Positions 28,419-36,452 of a stretch of DNA of 64,000 bases are shown here, in pieces. Each line of letters starts with the position of its first letter. Positions within the stretch are counted from its first letter, which is position 1. The notes under the pieces are model-generated. The model searched no databases. It saw only the letters and a list, made by a program, of their open reading frames with translations, and had not been told where the DNA came from. The translations under genes and the position numbers were made by a program. Source of the DNA: Actinomycetes bacterium (GTDB lineage Bacteria > Actinomycetota > Acidimicrobiia > Acidimicrobiales > Bog-793); the NCBI GenBank assembly GCA_021798985.1, contig JAJZBI010000016.1, forward strand, positions 18,332 through 82,331, read 5' to 3'.

Positions 28419-29477
28419 ATGTTCTCAAGTAGGCCCAAGCCCGAGACGATGACGGCGCCGGCCGCTGGTGCATCGGCGCCCTCGCTCGCCCCAGCTGCGC
28501 CGCCGCAGGAGGTCCGCCTCTCGCTGTATCGGCGCATGCTCGAGATGCGCGGCTTTGAAAAGCGCGCCTATGACCTGTTCTTGCAGGGGCTGGTCAAAGG
28601 GACGAGCCACCTCGGCCTCGGCCAGGAGGCCGTCGCCGCAGCCTTCGGGGAGGCGATGCGCCCGGACGACTACACCTTTGCCACCTACCGGGGCCACAAC
28701 CACACCCTTGCCCGCGGGGTGCCGATGGTGCCGGTGATGGCCGAGCTGATGGGCCGCGAGACCGGCCTGATGGCCGGCAAGGGCGGCTCGATGCACCTCA
28801 CCAGCGTCGAGCACGGGATGATGGGCTCCTACGCCATCATCGGCGCGCATCTGACGATCGCCAACGGGGCGGCGTGGTCGGCCAAGGTCCGGGGCACGGA
28901 CCAGGTGGCCGTGTGCTTCTTCGGGGACGGGACGACCAACATCGGGGCCTTCCACGAAGCCCTCAATCTGGCGGCGGTGTGGAAGCTGCCGGTCGTCTTC
29001 GTCTGCGAGAACAACCTCTGGATGGAATACACGCCGATCGGCTCGGTGACCGCCGTCCGCCAGCCCGCCGCCGGACGGGCCGGCGCCTACAACCTCCCGC
29101 CGGTGCTCGTGGACGGCAACGACGCCGACGCGATGTACGCGATCGCCACATCCTCGATCGCGCGCGCCCGCGCCGGCGAGGGACCCGCGCTCATCGAGGC
29201 CCTCACCTACCGCCACGGCGGTCACTCGCGTGCCGACCCCGCGAAGTATCGGCCCGAGGATGAGGTGCGCCAATGGCTCGAGCGCGACCCGCTCCCGCGC
29301 TATCGCTTCCGCCTGGCGGCCGACGGCGTGGCCGCCGAGGCGCTGGACCGCATCGAGGCCGAGGCGCAGGCCACGGTCGACGAGGCGACGGCCCAGGCGC
29401 AGGCGAGCGCCGAGCCGCCCGTCGGTCTTGTGGAAAAGGACGTGTTTGCCGACGGAGGTGCGACGTGGCGGAGATGA
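28419..29477 (+). CDS. 2-oxoacid dehydrogenase E1 component, alpha subunit
   Basis: A 352-residue thiamine-diphosphate-binding alpha subunit of a pyruvate/acetoin-type dehydrogenase E1. The ThDP/Mg motif is GDGTTNIGAFHEALN (GDG at 169-171) followed by VCENN. RGHNHTLARG, LMAGKGGSMHL and the phosphorylation-loop-like TYRHGGHSRADP are typical. It overlaps the beta gene by 13 bp. No E2 or E3 genes follow, so the rest of the complex must be encoded elsewhere. Pyruvate versus acetoin specificity cannot be decided from sequence alone. Confidence 0.9.
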   Translation: MFSSRPKPETMTAPAAGASAPSLAPAAPPQEVRLSLYRRMLEMRGFEKRAYDLFLQGLVKGTSHLGLGQEAVAAAFGEAMRPDDYTFATYRGHNHTLARGVPMVPVMAELMGRETGLMAGKGGSMHLTSVEHGMMGSYAIIGAHLTIANGAAWSAKVRGTDQVAVCFFGDGTTNIGAFHEALNLAAVWKLPVVFVCENNLWMEYTPIGSVTAVRQPAAGRAGAYNLPPVLVDGNDADAMYAIATSSIARARAGEGPALIEALTYRHGGHSRADPAKYRPEDEVRQWLERDPLPRYRFRLAADGVAAEALDRIEAEAQATVDEATAQAQASAEPPVGLVEKDVFADGGATWRR

Positions 29478-30439
29478 CCTATCGCGACGCGGTGGCGGCC
29501 GCGATCGCCCAGGAGATGGAGCGCGACCCGAGCGTCGTCTTCCTTGGCGAGGACGTCGCGGCGGCCGGCGGGGTCTTCAAGGCCACGGTGGGCCTGCTCG
29601 ACAAGTTCGGCCCCGAGCGCGTCGTCGACACGCCGATCGCCGAGCAGGCGATCCTTGGCGCGGCGATGGGCGCGGCGATGACCGGGCTGCGGCCGATCGC
29701 CGAGATCATGTTCTCCGACTTCCTCGCCGTGTGCTGGGACCTCGTGGCGAACGAGATCGCGAAGACCCGGTACATGACGAACGGCCAGGTCTCCTTGCCG
29801 CTCGTCATCCGCACCGGCAACGGGGGAGGGGTGCGCTTTGGCGCCCAGCACTCCCAGTCGGTCGAGAACTGGGCGATGATGATCCCGGGGATCAAGGTCG
29901 TCGCCCCATCCACGCCGCGCGACGTCATCGGCCTGCTGGCCGCAGCGGTCCGCGACCCCGACCCGGTGCTGTTCTTCGAGCAGAAGTCGCTCTATGCGAC
30001 CAAAGGCGAGGTCGAAGAGGGCGAGATCGTCGACGAGCTCGGGCGGGCGACCGTGGTGCGCGAGGGTCGGGACGTGACGATCGTGGCGCTCGCGGCGATG
30101 GTGCCGCGGGCGCAAGCGGCCGCCGAGCTGCTGGCCGCCGAGGGCATCGATGCCGCCGTGATCGACCTGCGCTCGCTCGTCCCGCTTGACGTCACCACGA
30201 TCGCCAACTCCGTCGTCGCAACGGGCCACCTCGTGACCGTCGAGGAGAACCCGCGGCTGTGCGGCTGGGGGGCCGAGGTCGCCTCGATCGTCGCCGAGGA
30301 GTGCATCTTCGACCTCGACGGCCCGATCGTCCGGGTGACCACTCCGCATGTGCCGCTCCCGGCCGCCGAGGCGCTCGAGGACGCCGCGATGCCCTCGCCG
30401 GAGCGCATCGTCGCGGGCGTCCGCCACTCGCTCGCCTAA
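29465..30439 (+). CDS. 2-oxoacid dehydrogenase E1 component, beta subunit
   Basis: A 324-residue beta subunit that completes the ThDP active site with the alpha chain. Family landmarks: FLGEDVAAAGGVFKAT, VVDTPIAEQAILGAAMGAA, AEIMFSDFLAVCWD and GAQHSQSVENWAMMIPGIKV. GTG 29465 has GGAGG 5-9 nt upstream; ATG 29474 is an alternative. Translationally coupled to the alpha subunit. Confidence 0.92.
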   Translation: MAEMTYRDAVAAAIAQEMERDPSVVFLGEDVAAAGGVFKATVGLLDKFGPERVVDTPIAEQAILGAAMGAAMTGLRPIAEIMFSDFLAVCWDLVANEIAKTRYMTNGQVSLPLVIRTGNGGGVRFGAQHSQSVENWAMMIPGIKVVAPSTPRDVIGLLAAAVRDPDPVLFFEQKSLYATKGEVEEGEIVDELGRATVVREGRDVTIVALAAMVPRAQAAAELLAAEGIDAAVIDLRSLVPLDVTTIANSVVATGHLVTVEENPRLCGWGAEVASIVAEECIFDLDGPIVRVTTPHVPLPAAEALEDAAMPSPERIVAGVRHSLA

Positions 30440-31083
30440 TGAGAGGCCGTGGTGCCGTCCGCGCGCTCGCCTGAGTGGCTCGGGACCTGCTCGCCGGCGA
30501 CGACCGGCACCTCCAGCCGGTTCGTCGCCGGGGCGAGCGGGCAGGCCCACCGCGGGTCGTAGGCGCACGAGGGGTTGTAGGCGAAGTTCAGGTCGATCAC
30601 GAGCGTCGCGTCCCCTGAGCGAGGATCGAAGCTGCCGCCGAGATCGGCGCCCTTCACGGTGTCGATCAGGTACCGGCCTCCGCCGTAGCTTCGCGGGCCT
30701 GGGTCGCGAAAGGGGATGAACAGCCCGCCGCCGTAGCCGTTCAGCCACCAGGCGGCGAGAGAGCCGTGGCCAGAGAGCACGACGGTTCCGGCGAGCTCGA
30801 AGCTGACGAGCCCGTCGGTCCCGGTCATGACCTGCCAGTGCTGTGGTTGCCCAGCCGCCTCGAGCCGGCAGCAAAAGCGCAGGGCCGGGTCGTAGGGCGC
30901 GTACTCGAGCCCGCAAAAGCCTGGCCGGCGATCGGCGGGGATCGGGCTCTCGGGATGCTGGGCGAACAGCTCGTCGCGCCCCGCGCGCCAGCGGGCGTGG
31001 CCCTCAGCAGGCGAGGAGGCGGAGCGGACGCTTGCGTACAGGGCGGCGACCTGGCGGCGCCAGTCCAACAGGGCGAGCGACAA
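30436..31083 (-). CDS. DUF1684 domain protein
   Basis: A 215-residue protein of the DUF1684 family, identified by YGGGRYLIDTVKGADLG and the conserved LVIDLNFAYNPSCAYDPRW followed by CPLAPATNRLEVPV. The function is not established in the literature I know. The start is a TTG at 31083 with AAAGGGGG a few bases upstream. It is convergent with the E1 beta gene, overlapping by 4 bp, and diverges from the amidase. Confidence 0.85.
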   Translation of the reverse strand: MSLALLDWRRQVAALYASVRSASSPAEGHARWRAGRDELFAQHPESPIPADRRPGFCGLEYAPYDPALRFCCRLEAAGQPQHWQVMTGTDGLVSFELAGTVVLSGHGSLAAWWLNGYGGGLFIPFRDPGPRSYGGGRYLIDTVKGADLGGSFDPRSGDATLVIDLNFAYNPSCAYDPRWACPLAPATNRLEVPVVAGEQVPSHSGERADGTTASH

Positions 31084-31146
31084 CCAGGCCCCCTTTCGCC
31101 CCGCAGGCTAGCGAGGACGCTGCACGGACCGCGCTAGGTTGCGCGG

Positions 31147-32562
31147 ATGGGCGGGCTCCACGATCTCTCGGCGCTCGAGCAGGCGGCGGCGATGCGTCGC
31201 GGTGAGCTCCGGCCGCTCGAGCTGGTCGAGCACTACCTCGCTCGCATCGAGCGCCTCGACGCGACCCTCGGCGCCTTCGTCACCGTGACCGCCGAGCGGG
31301 CCCGAGAGGCGGCGCAGCGTGCCGAGCGGCGGCTCGCCGAGGCCGATCCGCCGCCGCTGTGCGGGGTCACGACCGCCATCAAGGACCTCAACGGGCTGGC
31401 CGGCGTGGCGACGAGCTTTGGGACCGCAGCTTTCCCGGCGATCGTCGCCCCGGTGAGCGACCACGTGGCCGCCCGCGTTGAAGGCGACGGCCTGGTCGTG
31501 CTGGGCAAGACCAACACGCCGGAGTTCGGCCTGCCCTGCTACACCGAGCCGGACGTGGCACTCCCCGCCCGCTGTCCCTTCGACCTCGGCCGCTCGGCGG
31601 GCGGCTCGAGCGGTGGCGCCGCGGCGGCCGTCGCCGGCGGTCTCGTGGCGCTCGCCCACGGCAGCGACGGCGCCGGATCCATCCGCATCCCCGCCAGTGC
31701 CTGCGGCCTCGTCGGCTTGAAGCCGAGCCGCGGCCGCGTCAGTGCCGGGCCGCGCGCCGCGGACCCGTTCGGCCTCGTCGTGCACGGTCCGATCGCGCGC
31801 ACCGTCGCCGACGCGGCGGCGCTGCTCGACGCCATGGCCGGCCCGATGCCCGGCGACCCGTTCTGGGCGCCGCCGCCGCCGGGCGGGGAGACCTTCCTCG
31901 AGGCCCTGGCGCACCCTCCCGCCCGCCTGCACATCGGTGTCAGCGCCGAGCCCGTGATCATCGACACCGCCGTCGATCCGCGCTGCCTCGCGGCGCTCGA
32001 GGCGACGGTCGAGCTCTTGGAGTCCCTCGGCCACCGGGTCAGTCCGGCGCCGCGGCCCTTCTCGCGAGCGCTCACCGAGCAGTTCGAGACGTTATGGGCC
32101 GTCGGCGCGGCCGCCATCCCGGTGCCCGCGGACGCTGCGGCACGCCTCCGCCCGCTCACCCAGTGGCTGCGCCGCCGGGGCGAGCCGGTGCTGGCGACGG
32201 CGGCACTCGCTGCCCTGGGCGCGCTCCAGGACGCGGCCCGCGAGGCGGTGATCGCCACGTCGGCCTTCGATGCGGTGCTCACGCCGACCCTCGCCCAGCT
32301 CCCCGCGCCGGTGGGCGCACTGCGCGACGACGACGACCCTGCCGCGGACTTCGCGGCGCAAAAGCGCTTCACACCCTTCACCGCTCCCGCCAACCTCACT
32401 GGTCAGCCGGCGATCAGCCTCCCTTTGTGCTGGAGCGCCGACGGGCTGCCGATCGGCGTGCAGCTCGTCGGCCGCCCGGCGGGAGAGGCGGCGCTCTTGC
32501 AGCTCGCTGGCGAGCTTGAGGCGGCCAGGCCGTGGCGCGACCGTCAGCCCGCGTGCTGGTGA
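31147..32562 (+). CDS. Amidase signature family hydrolase
   Basis: A 471-residue amidase. The Ser-cisSer-Lys triad can be placed at Lys79 (TTAIKDLNG), Ser154 (AGGSSGG) and Ser178 (GAGSIRIPAS). It hydrolyses an amide or carbamate to acid and ammonia; the substrate is unknown. It is not likely to be GatA, because the gatCAB partners are absent and the C-terminal half differs. It is convergent with the methyltransferase gene, with one base between the ends. Confidence 0.9.
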   Translation: MGGLHDLSALEQAAAMRRGELRPLELVEHYLARIERLDATLGAFVTVTAERAREAAQRAERRLAEADPPPLCGVTTAIKDLNGLAGVATSFGTAAFPAIVAPVSDHVAARVEGDGLVVLGKTNTPEFGLPCYTEPDVALPARCPFDLGRSAGGSSGGAAAAVAGGLVALAHGSDGAGSIRIPASACGLVGLKPSRGRVSAGPRAADPFGLVVHGPIARTVADAAALLDAMAGPMPGDPFWAPPPPGGETFLEALAHPPARLHIGVSAEPVIIDTAVDPRCLAALEATVELLESLGHRVSPAPRPFSRALTEQFETLWAVGAAAIPVPADAAARLRPLTQWLRRRGEPVLATAALAALGALQDAAREAVIATSAFDAVLTPTLAQLPAPVGALRDDDDPAADFAAQKRFTPFTAPANLTGQPAISLPLCWSADGLPIGVQLVGRPAGEAALLQLAGELEAARPWRDRQPACW

Positions 32563-32563
32563 G

Positions 32564-33178
32564 CTAGCCCTCGCTCGCCCGCCGGAGGAACACGAACGCG
32601 TCGATCGCGTCGCGAGGGCCCTCGTCGGTCGCGACGCGCCGCGTCCGCCGCTCGACCCGCAGCGGGGCGAGGTCGGCCATGTCCGCCAGGTCGGCGAGGA
32701 CGTCGTCGGGGGTGAAGAGCACCTCGGGGTCCTGGGGGCCGCCGACGCCGTGCTCGAGGTTGGTGGTGTCGTGGCCCACCACCAACAGCGCGCCGCCGGG
32801 CGCAAGGGCCTCGGCGCCGGCGCGCACGACGCGGCGCCGCTCGAGCGCGGGGAGCTGCACGTAGAAGAGGATCACGAGGTCGTAGGGGGCGCCCGGGTAG
32901 GGCGTCTCGAGCACGTCGGTCTCGACGAAGCGCACCGACAGCCCGCGTCGTTCGGCGAGCGCCCTGCCCTTTTCCAAGGCCGCCGCGGCGAAGTCGATCG
33001 CGGTGACCTCCCAGCCCTGCTCGGCCAGCCATAGCGCGTTGCGACCCTCCCCGCAGGCGACGTCGAGCGCGCGCCCTGGTGGCCAGCTCGCGACCTCGTC
33101 GGCGAGGAACTGGTTCGGTCCGGCGCTCCAGACGAGCTCGCTGCCGGCGTAGCGGCGATTCCACTCTTCGCGATTCAT
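32564..33178 (-). CDS. Class I SAM-dependent methyltransferase
   Basis: A 204-residue Rossmann-fold methyltransferase. Motif I is LDVACGEGRNALWLAEQG (about residues 38-55), then an acidic ligand in VTAIDFAAAAL, and motif IV in YDLVILFYVQL. It resembles TehB/small-molecule methyltransferases, but the substrate is unknown. ATG 33178 (MNREEWNRRYAGSE) is the typical family start; upstream in-frame sequence is Arg/Pro-rich and probably untranslated. It diverges from the Asn-rich micro-ORF. Confidence 0.88.
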   Translation of the reverse strand: MNREEWNRRYAGSELVWSAGPNQFLADEVASWPPGRALDVACGEGRNALWLAEQGWEVTAIDFAAAALEKGRALAERRGLSVRFVETDVLETPYPGAPYDLVILFYVQLPALERRRVVRAGAEALAPGGALLVVGHDTTNLEHGVGGPQDPEVLFTPDDVLADLADMADLAPLRVERRTRRVATDEGPRDAIDAFVFLRRASEG

Positions 33179-33431
33179 CTGGCGGAAGCTAGTGGGTCCG
33201 ACGCCCGTGAGGGCGCCAGTGGGCCCCGTCTCCTGGGGCCGCGCCGACCCGATCGCCCCGCGGGCCGGAGGGTGGGCGGGGCATCGGAGCGGTGGTGATC
33301 GGGAGCGCGGCGCATATCTTGCCCGAGAAGGAAAGACCACTTGGCGAGCGGGTACGTGACGTTTCCGGCCCGATCGTGCGGGGGAAATCCGCCGGTAGCG
33401 ATGCCCGCTGTTTCCTCAAAGGAGGGATCCG

Positions 33432-33515
33432 ATGAACAACCTGAACAACAACAACCGTAACAACAATGCAAATAACAACAACAATCTGAGCAACAACAAC
33501 CTCAACAACAACTAG
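33432..33515 (+). CDS. 27-residue asparagine-rich micropeptide
   Basis: ATG 33432 to TAG 33515 encodes 27 residues, 20 of them Asn, in runs of 2, 4, 3, 5, 3 and 3. The runs are separated by Leu, Arg, Ala, Leu-Ser and Leu. A near-perfect ribosome binding site, AAAGGAGGG, lies at 33418-33426, 5 nt before the ATG. Codons are mostly AAC with some AAT, so the stretch is far richer in A than its surroundings. A short hairpin follows the stop. I know no family with this composition. It could instead be a chance (AAC)n repeat, but the ribosome binding site, the interrupting codons and the hairpin argue for translation. Confidence 0.5.
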   Translation: MNNLNNNNRNNNANNNNNLSNNNLNNN

Positions 33516-33534
33516 CGGCGAGCGTCGTCGCCGC
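33515..33534. terminator. Small hairpin at the stop of the Asn-rich ORF
   Basis: GCGGCGA (33515-33521) pairs with TCGCCGC (33528-33534) around a 6-nt loop, starting at the last base of the stop codon. It is a weak terminator candidate. Confidence 0.35.
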
Positions 33535-33825
33535 ACGGCGATTTGCTCGCTCGCCACGCTGCGCCGAGTTGATCGCTGCAGCGACGTGCAGCAACAGTCG
33601 CAGTGTTGCGCGGACCGCCTCTTCGGTTCGCTTGATTGAGATGGCCTCGGCCGAGCCGTTCCCTTGCTCGGCCGAGGCCATCTCGCGCGCCGCTGCTTGG
33701 GGCCCCTCGTGGTCGGCGAGGTGACGGGGCACCGCCGGCGGTCGCCTACAGTGACCCGGGGCGCCGGGAAGACGGGTCGGCACGTTCATCCGTCGCGACC
33801 GGAGGCCCAAGGTGAGCTGCAGCCG
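33516..33825. other. 310-bp gap with two hairpins
   Basis: No gene is recognised between the Asn-rich ORF and the exchanger gene. It holds the small hairpin at 33515-33534 and the long perfect inverted repeat at 33638-33684. An in-frame extension of the exchanger gene back to 33664 would cross the repeat and is unlikely. Confidence 0.5.
33638..33684. repeat. 19-bp perfect inverted repeat (hairpin)
   Basis: GAGATGGCCTCGGCCGAGC (33638-33656) is exactly complementary to 33666-33684 across a 9-nt loop. It lies between the Asn-rich ORF and the exchanger gene and has no T-tract. It may be a bidirectional terminator, an attenuator, or a remnant of a small mobile repeat. Confidence 0.7.
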
Positions 33826-34935
33826 ATGACGACCGCCCTCGAGGGCGCGGTGTTCTTGGTCGGCGCCGCCGGGAGCCTCGCGGCGAGCTGGCTGCTCGTG
33901 TCCCGGCTCGAGCGCGTGGGCCAGCGCCACCACCTCTCCGATGCGCTGATCGGCCTACTGGCCGCGTTGGCCGGCGACGGTCCGGAGATCACCTCGGCGG
34001 TGACCGCGCTCGCGCACCACGAGCACGAGATCGGCGCCGGCGTGGTGCTCGGCTCGAACGTCTTTAACCTCGCCGCCCTCCTCGGCCTTGGCGCCGTCGT
34101 CGCCGGCATGATCACGCTGCATCGACGGGTGATCGTGCTCTCGGGCGCCGTCGCGCTGGCCGTGGCCGCGACCTGTGTCGGTGCGGTCGCCGGTGGCCTC
34201 GGCGCGCCGTGGGCGCTCGCTGTTGCGCTCGTGCTCGTCGTGCCCTATGGGCTCGTGCTCGCGCAGCGCCCCGAGCGCCTGGCGCGCGGGCGCGGCGTGC
34301 CGGTGCTGCGCCAGGCGCTCGCTCAAGCCGTCGCCGAGGAGGCGCTCGAGGTGGAAGCGGCGCTGGTCCCACCGGGCCGGACGCGCCACGACCTCGTCGT
34401 GGCGCTTGGTGCCCTTGGGGTCGTCATCGTGGCCTCGAGCGCGATGGAGCGCGCCGCTGCCGCGCTCGGCCAACGCTGGTCGCTCCCGGGGATCCTCGTC
34501 GGCGGCGTCATCCTCGCGGCGGTGACGAGCATCCCCAACGCGGTCGCTGCCGTCTACCTCGCGCTCCGCCAGCGTGGCGCGGCGGTCCTCAGTACGGCCC
34601 TCAACAGCAACACCGTCAACGCGGTGGCGGGACTGCTCGTTCCCGGCGTGATCGCCGGAGTCGCCCGCGGCGGCGCGGCGCGCTATGTGGCGTGGTGGTA
34701 CCTGGCCCTCACACTCGTGGGCCTCGTCTCTTGCGCGCTGGCACCTGGACTGAGCCGGGCGCGAGGGGCAGCGATCATCGTCTTGTATGTCGTCTTCGTC
34801 GCCTCGCTGGTGCTCGTCGCGTCGCCGGGCGACTTCGTCGTCGGTGCCCTGTCCGGGCCGCTCGTTGCCGGCGCCCTGGTGCTGGCGGTGCTCGCCCGGC
34901 GCGCGCGAGCACGCGCTCGGTCGAGCGCCGCGTAA
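33826..34935 (+). CDS. Sodium/calcium exchanger family membrane protein
   Basis: A 369-residue cation antiporter of the CaCA superfamily, with two inverted halves. The alpha-1 repeat contains GDGPEITSAVTALAHHE and GSNVFNLAALLGLG. The alpha-2 repeat contains TSIPNAVAAVYLALRQR and LNSNTVNAVAGLLVPG. The first repeat keeps the acidic residue needed for cation binding (PEITS); the second has PNAVA in place of the usual PEx. Ion specificity is therefore uncertain. ATG 33826 is the first start that fits the family; an AAGGTGA-type site lies upstream. Confidence 0.85.
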   Translation: MTTALEGAVFLVGAAGSLAASWLLVSRLERVGQRHHLSDALIGLLAALAGDGPEITSAVTALAHHEHEIGAGVVLGSNVFNLAALLGLGAVVAGMITLHRRVIVLSGAVALAVAATCVGAVAGGLGAPWALAVALVLVVPYGLVLAQRPERLARGRGVPVLRQALAQAVAEEALEVEAALVPPGRTRHDLVVALGALGVVIVASSAMERAAAALGQRWSLPGILVGGVILAAVTSIPNAVAAVYLALRQRGAAVLSTALNSNTVNAVAGLLVPGVIAGVARGGAARYVAWWYLALTLVGLVSCALAPGLSRARGAAIIVLYVVFVASLVLVASPGDFVVGALSGPLVAGALVLAVLARRARARARSSAA

Positions 34936-35431
34936 ACGCAAAGGACGCGGGCCTCGGCGCGCCGCGATCGGGATGCAGCGCCGGCGCGCCGATCAGGGCG
35001 GCACCGCTATGCGACCGCACCGACCTCGGCAGCTCACGGCTCGCGCGCGCCGCAAGGACCAGGCCGGCCGCCCTCGGGCACATACCGGGGCGCTGCTGGC
35101 GCTTGGCCGGCGCTCGCGCCACTCCTCGTCGCGCCGAGAGGCTGGCGCGGTTGGTGCGCGCCGTGGTCGAGCCCGCGATCGTCGCGTCCCGTCAGTCGGC
35201 GACCGCGGGGTCGACGGGCCCCGCCGGCTGCGAGGGCGATGCCGCGCCTTCCGCCGACCGCTGGCGAGCTGGGCGACGCTGCGCTCGCGCCCCGCCCGCA
35301 CCCCTGAGGGCACAGCTACCTGCGGGGATGGTCTCGAGCCCGCTTGGTAACATCGCACACCTGCATCTCGACAAGGAGCGGGCCGTGGGGCTGTTGAACC
35401 CGACATGCGCCACGGGCGCGAGACCAGCGCG
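34936..35431. other. 496-bp region without recognised gene
   Basis: No gene supported. Open frames across it are Arg/Ala-rich. The segment 35355-35420 just before adenosine kinase contains AAGGAGCGGG and short complementary pieces. I compared it with the SAH-riboswitch consensus and did not find the conserved core. Confidence 0.4.
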
Positions 35432-36448
35432 ATGACGCTCGATGTGCTGGGCGTCGGCAACGCGATCGTCGACGTCTTCGCCGAGCACGACGCGGCGTTG
35501 GCCGAGCAGTTCGGCCTCGAGCACGGCACGATGAACCTCGTCGACGACGCGACCTCGACGGCGCTCACGACCTGGGCGGGATGGTCGAGGGGCGCGTCGG
35601 GCGGCTCGGTGGCGAACACGACCGTCGGCGTCGTCTCCCTGGGCGGCTCCGCGGGCTTCGTCGGCCGCGTGGCTCCCGATGCGGTGGGGGACCTGTTCAC
35701 CGAGGATCTGCGCCGCACGGGGGTGGCCTTTCAGCCCTACCGGCGGTCCTCGAGCCGCGAGCCGGCGGAGCTCGTGACCGGGCGCTGCCTCGTGCTCGTC
35801 GGACCGGACGGCGAGCGAACGATGGCGACCTACCTCGGCGCCGCCAACCTCATCGAGCCCGAGGACCTCGAGCCGGCACAGTTCGCCGCCGCCAAGGTCG
35901 TCTACCTCGAGGGCTACCTCTCGGACGCGCCCTTTGGCCATGAGGTGCTGCGGCTCGCGAGCAACCTCGCGGCCGAGCACGGCGCCGCGCTCGCGCTCAG
36001 CCTTTCGGACCCCTTCTGCGTCGAGCGCCACCGCGAGCTCTTCCTCGAGCTCGCAGGTCGCGCGGACCTGGTCTTCTGCAACTCCGACGAGGCACAGCTC
36101 CTCACCGGTGAGCAGGAGCTCGAGGGCTGTCTGGCCGCGCTCAGCGAGCTGCCGGGCACCGCCGTGGTCACGCGCGGCGCGAACGGCGCGCACGTGCTGA
36201 GCGAGGCGGGGCAGGTCCATGTCCCCGCCCAGATTGTGGAGCGCGTCGTCGACACGACCGGCGCCGGTGACCTGTACGCCGCCGGCTTCCTCTATGGCTA
36301 CACCCACGGTCGCGACCTCGTGAGCTGTGCCCGCCTCGGGGCGGTCGCAGCAGGCGAGATCGTCAGCCAGCTCGGCGCCCGGCCGCTCCGGCCGCTCGCT
36401 GAGCGCCAAACGGACGCCGAATTGATCAGCACGACCAAAGGACGATGA
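35432..36448 (+). CDS. Adenosine kinase-like PfkB family sugar kinase
   Basis: A 338-residue ribokinase-fold enzyme. The anion-hole/catalytic motif DTTGAGD is at 274-280 with Asp280 as base. The N-terminal [14 protein letters not shown] and [10 protein letters not shown] fit the adenosine-kinase branch. It sits 4 bp before adenosylhomocysteinase, so it probably phosphorylates the adenosine released by that enzyme. That role is inferred from context. ATG 35432 is chosen over the upstream 35405. Confidence 0.9.
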   Translation: MTLDVLGVGNAIVDVFAEHDAALAEQFGLEHGTMNLVDDATSTALTTWAGWSRGASGGSVANTTVGVVSLGGSAGFVGRVAPDAVGDLFTEDLRRTGVAFQPYRRSSSREPAELVTGRCLVLVGPDGERTMATYLGAANLIEPEDLEPAQFAAAKVVYLEGYLSDAPFGHEVLRLASNLAAEHGAALALSLSDPFCVERHRELFLELAGRADLVFCNSDEAQLLTGEQELEGCLAALSELPGTAVVTRGANGAHVLSEAGQVHVPAQIVERVVDTTGAGDLYAAGFLYGYTHGRDLVSCARLGAVAAGEIVSQLGARPLRPLAERQTDAELISTTKGR

Positions 36449-36452
36449 CCTG

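Noticed and set aside
33432..33515. Asn-rich stretch as a plain trinucleotide microsatellite
   Set aside because: Kept as a gene candidate because of the strong ribosome binding site, interrupting codons and both AAC and AAT. The microsatellite reading is still possible.
35355..35431. Possible SAH riboswitch before adenosine kinase/ahcY
   Set aside because: AAGGAGCG is present but the conserved AGGCUCGG and AACGGCGCUC core elements are not. Context alone is not enough.
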